Origin: DSFO01 sp041640715
GTDB taxonomy: Archaea; Thermoproteota; Thermoprotei; Gearchaeales; Gearchaeaceae
Direction: 5' to 3'
Length of the DNA: 60,477 bases
Assembly: GCA_041640715.1 (NCBI GenBank)
Contig: JBEPZU010000008.1
Coordinates: forward strand, 1 to 60,477
Position numbers and translations under genes: made by a program. How positions within the stretch are numbered: position 1 is the stretch's first letter; the number at the start of each line of letters is the position of its first letter. Positions 54,067 to 60,477 of the stretch are shown one piece after another. Below the pieces are notes generated by a model, which saw only the letters and a program-made list of their open reading frames with translations, had not been told where the DNA came from and did not search any database.

Positions 54067-54896
54067 CTTATTTGCTTCTTTCCGAATATGCCCTGTGGTC
54101 TGATCAAAAGTACTGCGATTATTATGATCACTGGTACGAAAGCTTGGATTGAAGGATCTAAATAATATGCAGAGAACCTTTCTGCAAAGGATATCAAATA
54201 ACCCGCAATCAGAGCACCTGCAACGCTACCCAGACCGCCTAGGATTGATACTGAAAGCACAATGGCTAAGAAAAACCAAGCTACATGAGGGAATATGGTA
54301 AGAAAGGGGGAGATCATCAAAGAACCGATCGTTCCGAAAAGCGCTGCAAGAAAGGCGGTGAACAAAAAGACCTTATTTGGATTTATGGCGAAAAGCAAAG
54401 AAAGTTCTTGATTCTCAGAAGTAGCCCTAATCTGCTTTCCTATCTTTGTTTTGTTTACTACATAATAATAACAGCCTAAAACTAAAGCCGCTGTAAATAT
54501 AGTGAATATCCATTGTAATGGTACCACTCCAATATTTCCTTCGAAGATCAAAGGAACTATTCTTTGATAGGGACCGAAGACCCAAAGCAAAATACCCTCT
54601 ATTAACAAGGCGATCGACAAGGAAACCACGATCATCAAAATCTCATTCTTCCTCAGCCAATTGAGTATGATCCAACCGAAAGTCCCTAATAAAGTAGTTA
54701 TTGCTATAGTTAATAATGCTGCAGTTAATTTAGGTAAAATAGAAGCTATATAGCTGTATATATAAGCTACGAGGACGATGGAAGCTCCATAAGCTAGGTT
54801 TATAATTCTAGCAACTCCCAACAATAAATTAAAACCCGCAGAGATTAAAGCATATCCAGTACCTAATAAAAAAGAAAAAATAATAATTTCAATCAT
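54057..54896 (-). CDS. livH: ABC permease, LivH-like
   Basis: The 279-residue protein has LivH features: ALISAGFNLLLGVARIINLAYG near the start, KIGKQIRATSENQELSLLFAI (the ATPase-coupling loop), and SVSILGGLGSVAGALIAGYL. Its start codon shares one base with the stop of livK (TAATG), implying translational coupling. It forms the second half of the importer's membrane channel. Confidence 0.9.
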   Translation of the reverse strand: MIEIIIFSFLLGTGYALISAGFNLLLGVARIINLAYGASIVLVAYIYSYIASILPKLTAALLTIAITTLLGTFGWIILNWLRKNEILMIVVSLSIALLIEGILLWVFGPYQRIVPLIFEGNIGVVPLQWIFTIFTAALVLGCYYYVVNKTKIGKQIRATSENQELSLLFAINPNKVFLFTAFLAALFGTIGSLMISPFLTIFPHVAWFFLAIVLSVSILGGLGSVAGALIAGYLISFAERFSAYYLDPSIQAFVPVIIIIAVLLIRPQGIFGKKQIRWA

Positions 54897-56125
54897 TACT
54901 TAATCCAAGGTGGAAGGGTGAAATCTGCAGTGCCTGGTCCTGGAGGCCAAATCGCTACTGTTTTACCATCAGTAGTCCATTGAACTGCGATCGTTGCTAT
55001 ATATCCAGGTCCGAATAGAGGCGCATGTCCTTTAGTGAAAACCCATCTCCCGCTTATGCCCCTATAACCATTGGTAGCCAGATGATCAGCAACTGCATCT
55101 CCACTAAAGGATTTGGTTGCTTCTACAGAAGAAGCCCAAGCATATACAGCATCATACATGAAGAATGGCGGGTAGAAGTAGGTTAAATCTCCGTATTTGG
55201 CTTTGTAGTTTTGCACAAACGCATTGCCCTCAGGAGTAACAGGGTAGTTGTAGAAGACGAATACTTGATAAGGTAAGCTACCCTCTGTTACGCCCCATTG
55301 ACCAAGACCCATGCCTGTTACATCGAATTGGACTAATACAAAGGGAGGCTGTAGGCTATTGTAGTCTCTTTGTATTACTTTTCCATCCCCATAGGCAGTC
55401 CAAACCATTAATACTTGAACGCCTTCATCTTTCGCTTTAGTCAGTTGTGGCACTGCACTGGTGGTCTTTCCTACATCTATAGTGCCTTCATAAACAAGTT
55501 GTAAACCAGCTTTTTGGATCTCTTGCTTAGCTCTTGTCACAACTGCTTGTGTCCAAGCATGTTGATCATATAATATGCCTACTTTGCTAAAACCGTACTT
55601 TTGGACTATAAACTTAGCTGGTTCTGTTACCATTAAAGCGTGCATCGAAGCGTTGACATTGAATCTGAACCAATATTTAAGGCTAGCATTTTGGGCTACT
55701 TGTGCATCAATAGCATCTGATACAGAGCCCATCGCGAAAACCGGTATTTTAGCATCCTTTATTAAAGGCAGTAAGGCTAAACCGACTGCTGATGAATGAA
55801 CTCCAAATATCGCTACTACTTTGTCTTCGTCTACTAATTTCCTGAATCCTGCAGTTGCTACGTCAGGCTTATTCTCATCGTCATATGTCACCAACTCAAT
55901 TTTGTACCCCATTACTCCTCCTTTGTTATTTATTTCTTCGATCGCTAATCTAATGGAATTTATAGCTATGGTACCGTAAGTGGTTGTAGCAGGACCAAGG
56001 AAACCAACTTTCACTAGCTTAGGCTCTTGTGGTTGTGGTTGCATAAAGAACAAATATGTCGCTGCTACAACTACGATGGCCGCTACAACTACCGCAGTTA
56101 TTATTATGTAGGTTGATCTTTTCAT
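54896..56125 (-). CDS. livK: ABC transporter substrate-binding protein (LivK-like)
   Basis: The 409-residue protein has an N-terminal hydrophobic anchor (YIIITAVVVAAIVVVAATYLF), a Pro/Gln linker, and the periplasmic-binding fold of the Leu/Ile/Val group: VGFLGPATTTYGTIAINSI, EINNKGGVMGYKIELV and YDDENKPDVATAGFRKLV. It is tethered rather than a Cys-lipoprotein. It captures the substrate for LivHMGF and is the first gene of the unit. A small side chain or aromatic substrate cannot be told apart. Confidence 0.9.
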   Translation of the reverse strand: MKRSTYIIITAVVVAAIVVVAATYLFFMQPQPQEPKLVKVGFLGPATTTYGTIAINSIRLAIEEINNKGGVMGYKIELVTYDDENKPDVATAGFRKLVDEDKVVAIFGVHSSAVGLALLPLIKDAKIPVFAMGSVSDAIDAQVAQNASLKYWFRFNVNASMHALMVTEPAKFIVQKYGFSKVGILYDQHAWTQAVVTRAKQEIQKAGLQLVYEGTIDVGKTTSAVPQLTKAKDEGVQVLMVWTAYGDGKVIQRDYNSLQPPFVLVQFDVTGMGLGQWGVTEGSLPYQVFVFYNYPVTPEGNAFVQNYKAKYGDLTYFYPPFFMYDAVYAWASSVEATKSFSGDAVADHLATNGYRGISGRWVFTKGHAPLFGPGYIATIAVQWTTDGKTVAIWPPGPGTADFTLPPWIK

Positions 56126-56236
56126 TAGTATAAATATTCTAGCATGCTTTTATATACTTTTTTATTCTTTAGATAAGATTCACTTAATATATGCTCTAAG
56201 ACCTTCAAATAAAGAAATTCTTTATCCCCTATCTAG

Positions 56237-57964
56237 TCAAGCTAATTTTTCTTTCAAGAATAGGATTGCAGGTAGCACTATTTTCATTAAATCGTCTACT
56301 TTGCTTATGTAATGACCCATCTCGGGTATAACGTGTAACTCAAAGGGTTTTCCTTTATCCAATAATTTCTGAACATAGTTAAGCACGGGTTTTAAAGGAA
56401 CTCTTGTATCATATTCTGGATGTATTATGCATAAAGGTACTTTCAAGTTATCTACAAAATGAATAGCGCTTCTATCCTTCATCAAATCCTTATTGTTATC
56501 GAATAAAACTTCGGTGAAATACTTAAAGTAAGAATCGCTCAATTCGTAACTCAATTCCCAATCCACGTCCCCAGCTCCAGCTACTCCTGCATCCCAAGAA
56601 TCAGGTTTCTTCACAGTAGCTAAGAAGGTCATGAAACCGCCATAGCTATATCCAAGTATAGCTATTTTCTTAGCCAATCCTTTCTCTTTAGCGTATTTTG
56701 TAGCCGCTTCTACGTCTTCAAGATCTCCTCCTCCTGGATCTCCTATATCTAGCTTCATGAACCAAGTGCCATATCCTGTTGATCCTCTGAAATTAGGTGC
56801 CACTACATGGAAACCTGAAATCACTAGAGAACCTATTAGATTATTCCAAGCATCAGCTACAAAAGACCAAGGCCCTCCATGGACGTATACTACTGTTGGA
56901 CCAGGCTTGAGAGATTTACTTTCTATGATAAAGGTAGGTATTTCTAGGCCATCGAAACTTTTAATCCAAACATGCTCCACTTTCTTAAACATTCTTATCA
57001 GGTCTTCATCAACTTTGCTTTCTATCAAAGGCTTGAAGCTAGATTCTGAGTACTCATAAATAGAAGGTGGTTGGATGAAAGAAGTATAATTAATGAAAGT
57101 CCTTCCTTTATATCTAAATACGTTCGAAACTATACCTCCCTCGTATTTAATTTCTTCTTCCCCTACGAAAGTTCTGTAACCGTTCTTTGTATTGACTGTA
57201 TAGTAGATTTCCCCGTCATAAGTCCATCCATAGCTTAAGTACTCAAGAGGCTTCACGCTTTCCTTAGGTTTTAAAAGTGAAGGTTTCATCTCTTCGCTGT
57301 CCATTATGTATAGACCGTCAAAACCTTCATAGTCTGATCTGAAAATTACCTTATCTTCATGTTCAAAGGCTGCGTAGTTTATCGAACCAGCCTTAGGAGT
57401 GAATATCTTGAATTCTCCATTCCTTACATCAAATCTGAATATCTCAAAACTTCTAGGATTTCCATGTAATTTGCCGAAGCCGAAGATATACTTACCGTTG
57501 AAACTCGTGACGAACATCATCGCACTAGCTACGTATAATTCTTCTGCTTTTCCTCCGATCTTGCTTCTGAAGAGCGCAACGCCTTTTGCGCTTGAACCTG
57601 AGTAAACCACTTCGTCTCCATGCGCATCTAAACCTATAATCCTTGTAGGCTTCATTTCGAAAGCATTTTCTTCAAAGCTTCCATAGGGATCACTAATGTA
57701 TACTTGAGTCAATTCTTCTCCCTTTGTGACGTCCCTACCGTAGATGAGGTATTTATGTTCAGGCTTAGGAGGTGCTATGGCTGTTATTCTTTCTCCTGAG
57801 ACAGGCCTTTTATCAGTTCCATCTAAATTAGCGCTCCATATTCTAATCGTATTCTCCACGTTCGAGTAATAAATTAACCTATCTGAAATCGCTCCAAGCA
57901 TAGTATAAGAAGGAGTTTTGATCAATCTTTCTAGCTTGTTTATTAATTCGCTATAATTTGTCAT
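56237..57964 (-). CDS. S9-family serine peptidase (acylaminoacyl-peptidase / prolyl-oligopeptidase type)
   Basis: The 575-residue protein has an N-terminal beta-propeller (about 1-320; SANLDGTDKRPV, YIMDSEE, DGEIYYTV repeats) and a C-terminal alpha/beta-hydrolase domain with VYVHGGPWSFVADAW, GYSYGGFMT (Ser about 438), HPEYDTRVPLKP (Asp about 520) and EMGHYISK (His about 550). It trims peptides in the cytoplasm; no signal peptide is visible. It lies on the same strand as the ABC importer and 111 nt upstream of livK, perhaps with its own promoter. Confidence 0.92.
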   Translation of the reverse strand: MTNYSELINKLERLIKTPSYTMLGAISDRLIYYSNVENTIRIWSANLDGTDKRPVSGERITAIAPPKPEHKYLIYGRDVTKGEELTQVYISDPYGSFEENAFEMKPTRIIGLDAHGDEVVYSGSSAKGVALFRSKIGGKAEELYVASAMMFVTSFNGKYIFGFGKLHGNPRSFEIFRFDVRNGEFKIFTPKAGSINYAAFEHEDKVIFRSDYEGFDGLYIMDSEEMKPSLLKPKESVKPLEYLSYGWTYDGEIYYTVNTKNGYRTFVGEEEIKYEGGIVSNVFRYKGRTFINYTSFIQPPSIYEYSESSFKPLIESKVDEDLIRMFKKVEHVWIKSFDGLEIPTFIIESKSLKPGPTVVYVHGGPWSFVADAWNNLIGSLVISGFHVVAPNFRGSTGYGTWFMKLDIGDPGGGDLEDVEAATKYAKEKGLAKKIAILGYSYGGFMTFLATVKKPDSWDAGVAGAGDVDWELSYELSDSYFKYFTEVLFDNNKDLMKDRSAIHFVDNLKVPLCIIHPEYDTRVPLKPVLNYVQKLLDKGKPFELHVIPEMGHYISKVDDLMKIVLPAILFLKEKLA

Positions 57965-58035
57965 AATATTTTTATCTAAATTTTATATAAATTTTTTAAA
58001 ATAATTAAATTCTAAATATTTCCAACTGCATGCTC

Positions 58036-58275
58036 TTATAACCTAGCTGGAAACACATTCATTGAAACTTTAAGCTTTACTTCCCTAGTTTTTCCTCTAT
58101 TTTTTCTAACTTGTTTAAGCTTTATCAAACCCCTGCTCTCAAGATTATTAGGATAGTAATCAAGGCTCCTCTCGCTTATCGCCAAACCTCTTTTCCGTAT
58201 TTCTTCTTTAATCAAGCCTGTGTAAACATCTTGCTTGTTCTGAAGCTCCGCAATTATCTTTAGGACTTCATACAT
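58036..58275 (-). CDS. Small winged-helix protein (putative regulator)
   Basis: The 79-residue protein reads MYEVLKIIAELQNKQDVYTG, LIKEEIRKRGLAISERSLDY and NLESRGLIKLKQVRKNRGK, then TREVKLKV. This is a helix-turn-helix with a basic wing, similar to small archaeal regulators and to the winged-helix end of Orc1/Cdc6. It has no other domain, so it is probably a DNA-binding regulator. It diverges from the ABC pair at 58394 with about 118 nt between, which makes that pair a likely target. Confidence 0.68.
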   Translation of the reverse strand: MYEVLKIIAELQNKQDVYTGLIKEEIRKRGLAISERSLDYYPNNLESRGLIKLKQVRKNRGKTREVKLKVSMNVFPARL

Positions 58276-58393
58276 CCTTGGAGTTTTGTTTTTAATCCCA
58301 TTAAGACTACTTTTCGCAATTGCTAGAGTAAGAAGTCGTATGAAGAAGATGATAAATTTATATTATTAATTATTAATGTATGCTAAATAAAAA

Positions 58394-59173
58394 ATGCTAG
58401 AAGTTGTTAATGTTTGGGCTGGTTATGGTCGTGAGCCCATACTTAAAGGTGTTTCTCTTGAAGTTGGCGGTAAAGTTGTTTTGCTGGGTCCTAACGGCTC
58501 AGGTAAAACAACCTTAGTAAGGACAATTTTGGGGCTCATCAAGCTTAAGGACGGATCAATAAAGATTTTCGGGAGAAATATCGAAGATATTCAAGGTGAA
58601 ATTAGGCTTTCAACGAATTATCAGCCTGTTTACTCGTTATTCTCTATTAATGTAAAAGATCTTATAGACCTATACATGGACCTGAAGGGACGCGACACTA
58701 AGTATGCCAAAAATCTCATACAGGATTTCGGGTTAAATGATGTTTTGAATAAGAAATTACACCAACTTTCTGCTGGTCAAAGAGCTCTTATTTGTGACAT
58801 CTTGGCAATAGCATCTGAGCCTGAACTTTTGATATTGGATGAGCCTTTTGAGAATATCGACCCAGCAAGGACAAGAAAGCTAATAAGTCTCATCCATGCT
58901 TATAAAGGCAAGCTACTTCTGATAACCCATCAACTTCCCATACTTGAGCAATTTCCAGATTACTCGCTTTACTTCATCTTTGAAGGTAAGGTATTCGGTG
59001 CATTGAAGCCTTTAAGAAAAATCTTAGACGCATATATACATCTTAAAGATGTGGAAGAACCACTTTTAACAATAGAAGTTGGAGACAGGAAAATCCACCT
59101 GAGCAATAAGCCTAGCGACTATAAACTAAAAGAATTTATGGACATAACCAGAATATATGAAGTATTACTATGA
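58394..59173 (+). CDS. ABC transporter ATP-binding protein
   Basis: The 259-residue ATPase has Walker A GPNGSGKTT, the signature QLSAGQRALICD, Walker B LLILDEPFENID and the switch His in LLITHQL. A C-terminal extension of about 50 residues follows the core. The permease gene follows with a 4-nt overlap. The pair resembles small exporters for lipids or peptides; cargo unknown. A divergent winged-helix gene may control it. Confidence 0.9.
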   Translation: MLEVVNVWAGYGREPILKGVSLEVGGKVVLLGPNGSGKTTLVRTILGLIKLKDGSIKIFGRNIEDIQGEIRLSTNYQPVYSLFSINVKDLIDLYMDLKGRDTKYAKNLIQDFGLNDVLNKKLHQLSAGQRALICDILAIASEPELLILDEPFENIDPARTRKLISLIHAYKGKLLLITHQLPILEQFPDYSLYFIFEGKVFGALKPLRKILDAYIHLKDVEEPLLTIEVGDRKIHLSNKPSDYKLKEFMDITRIYEVLL

Positions 59174-60000
59174 CTATAAAAATATTTAAGTATTACATAA
59201 AATCCTTATTTCTTTCACCAGAGATAATCTTTTGGTCTATAGTATTTATTATCTTCTGGCTTTTCATGGGAGCTTATTTTTTCGTCCGGGGGATACCAGA
59301 GGAGGTAGTTTCGCTTCATGAATTTAAGATTGGCTATACATCCAGCTGGTATGGTTCTTCAGGAACTTTTTCACTTGCAATCTTATGCGTAAGCTTATGT
59401 TACTATTTCCTCTTTACAACCTCAAGTTTGCCTTACATAACTAAGTACGGTAAGGTTTCTACTACTTCATTTTTCTTTCAGATTATTTTTGGGACATTCC
59501 TTTATGCAACCTTCCTTTCCATGGTACTGATGCTTTCCACATATGTGATTTTTAGCCAAGCTTTCTCATCCAATCTTTTACCCCAAAAACCGGAGCTTGC
59601 TCTATTATTCATCGGTATAGGAGGAGTATTTTACTACTTAGTGGCAGCAGCAATCGTCCTTGCCCTTATACTTTTGAAGAAGGTTAAGTCTGTTCGCTTA
59701 GCTTCGTTTTTACCTATGATGATAACCTACGCTCTGGTTTTCCTTCAAATATTTGGTCTCGCAAGCGAAACTTTGGTCTATACCTCTCCATTTAATGTTA
59801 TATACAGCTTAACGGCTTACGCCTATCTTGGTGAACCAATACCGTTGAAAACGGGAATGCAGACTGATGAGTCTGTTTTAATCGATCCAGCCTACTCTAT
59901 ACTGATACTTTTAGCATGGATAATAATCCTAGCTGTAGTTGACATATACTTAATGAGAAAAGTGAAGGAGGTGCCAACCGAAGAGCTCCGAGAATTATAA
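59170..60000 (+). CDS. ABC transporter permease
   Basis: The 276-residue protein has six membrane segments and a long extracytoplasmic loop after segment 1 (about 40-65), as in ABC-2 type exporters. I recognise no specific family. It is coupled to the ATPase by a 4-nt overlap and probably forms its homodimeric channel. The C terminus is charged and cytoplasmic. Confidence 0.8.
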   Translation: MTIKIFKYYIKSLFLSPEIIFWSIVFIIFWLFMGAYFFVRGIPEEVVSLHEFKIGYTSSWYGSSGTFSLAILCVSLCYYFLFTTSSLPYITKYGKVSTTSFFFQIIFGTFLYATFLSMVLMLSTYVIFSQAFSSNLLPQKPELALLFIGIGGVFYYLVAAAIVLALILLKKVKSVRLASFLPMMITYALVFLQIFGLASETLVYTSPFNVIYSLTAYAYLGEPIPLKTGMQTDESVLIDPAYSILILLAWIIILAVVDIYLMRKVKEVPTEELREL

Positions 60001-60432
60001 TTAGAGAAAGAACTGGAACTTAAGCATTATGGAGGGACTTTTATTCTAAGCACCGGATGCGTACAATATAAAAACTTTGCTATGATTCGCCCTAACCGAG
60101 GTGTCTGAGTTTATCATAAACATGTGTTATAAGCTTCACACCAAAGCCCTTCTTAATTTACCATAAGTTTTCTATTTCTCTGAATGTACTTCTTTTTTGT
60201 AATAGAAAATTTTTTAATCGATGAAATTTCCTTAGGTTTTAACTTTCGCGATTTCTCCTTCAATCAATTCAATTTCTTTAATTGAAAATACTCATTGAAT
60301 TTTTAAACAGCAACCTTTGTTTTTTATAAGCACAATATATGTACTAGGCTTAAATTTGCTTTTTAATCTAGTATTTAAATTTTTCTAAAAAACATCCAAA
60401 AGGATTTAAATAATCAAAAGAACGATACACAC
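60001..60432. other. Intergenic region, nothing supported
   Basis: The first 110 nt (to about 60110) have moderate GC and short open frames without recognisable residues. The rest is AT-rich. A TATTTAAAT-like box occurs near 60371-60380 and a TTTAAATAA at 60405-60413, the second serving the next start. Confidence 0.4.
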
Positions 60433-60477
60433 ATGATTTTAGAATTAGCTTTTTTGGTATATGGTTCTTTGGTATTT
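60433..60477 (+). CDS. Start of a gene cut by the window edge (membrane segment)
   Basis: Fifteen codons from ATG 60433 read MILELAFLVYGSLVF, the start of a membrane segment or signal. TTTAAATAA at 60405-60413 sits about 24 nt upstream, the leaderless distance. The family cannot be named. Confidence 0.4.
   Translation, partial: MILELAFLVYGSLVF

Noticed and set aside
60076..60110. Possible C/D box guide RNA
   Set aside because: A CTGA occurs, but the C box (RUGAUGA) is imperfect and no second box pair is present.
1..60477. CRISPR arrays, tRNA genes, rRNA genes, intact transposases
   Set aside because: No regularly spaced repeats, tRNA arms or transposase motifs were seen in the intergenic regions or reading frames.

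Overview
The window reads as a chromosomal segment of a low-GC, probably thermophilic archaeon of the Thermoproteota (Crenarchaeota), nearest in character to Sulfolobales or Acidilobales-type acidophiles. The grounds are a CdvB/ESCRT-III paralogue, an archaeal Clp1-type RNA kinase, a lone TRAM protein, a fused 3-hydroxyacyl-CoA dehydrogenase/enoyl-CoA hydratase, a MalA-like alpha-glucosidase, VapBC, AGA/AGG/ATA-rich codon use, and TATA boxes about 25 nt upstream of start codons (leaderless transcripts, several opening with GTG or TTG). The species cannot be fixed from the sequence. No rRNA, tRNA, CRISPR array or intact insertion sequence was seen.

Layout. 1-6.5 kb: the edge of a PEP-mutase/isocitrate-lyase-type gene, a giant secreted surface protein with repeated jelly-roll-like modules and a C-terminal anchor, and an MmgE/PrpD gene. 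6.6-10.6 kb: a hypothetical protein, a CdvB paralogue, and an NfeD protease / short NfeD / stomatin operon. 10.6-11.0 kb: two small minus-strand genes, one a TRAM protein without a normal start codon. 11-20 kb: FixC-FixX, a NicO-like membrane protein, a UbiE-like methyltransferase, the HCDH-ECH fusion, a DUF981-like membrane protein, an alpha/beta hydrolase, a YbaK deacylase, a THUMP tRNA methyltransferase and an O-methyltransferase. 20-24.8 kb: VapBC, a two-subunit FAD amine/proline-type dehydrogenase, a roughly 340-nt GC-elevated and hairpin-rich block that looks like a structured RNA, and a cysteine-motif hypothetical protein.

24.8-30.3 kb: TatD nuclease, ComA-like phosphosulfolactate synthase, NAD(P)H/FAD reductase, M20 peptidase and Clp1 kinase. 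30.3-38.4 kb: transporters and membrane proteins (MFS, DUF6159-like, DUF996-like, AzgA-like permease, AtoE-like permease), a thioredoxin-like protein, a TenA-like protein and short unannotated ORFs. 38.6-43 kb: a hydantoinase A/B pair with an LLM flavin oxidoreductase. 43-50 kb: GH31 alpha-glucosidase, a DUF4143-type ATPase, a decayed DUF296/PPC gene, GDPD, a second NicO-like protein and an alkylglycerone-phosphate-synthase-like flavoenzyme. 50-56 kb: a PaaK-like CoA ligase, a 47-aa overlapping ORF and a PaaI thioesterase, facing a complete LivKHMGF-type ABC importer. 56-60 kb: an S9 peptidase, a small winged-helix protein, a two-gene ABC system and the start of a further gene.

Together the genes suggest a heterotroph that takes up and degrades amino acids, peptides, short-chain or aromatic acids and alpha-glucans: importer plus CoA ligase plus thioesterase, beta-oxidation fusion, Fix-type electron transfer, methylcitrate-type enzymes and peptidases. 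The genome is compact. Many convergent genes overlap at their stop codons, and several genuine-looking genes are under 100 residues. The least ordinary items are the structured RNA candidate at about 23.77-24.12 kb, the TRAM gene lacking ATG/GTG/TTG, the structured element plus 43-aa ORF at 34.3-34.6 kb, the PaaK-orf47-PaaI arrangement and the decayed PPC gene.
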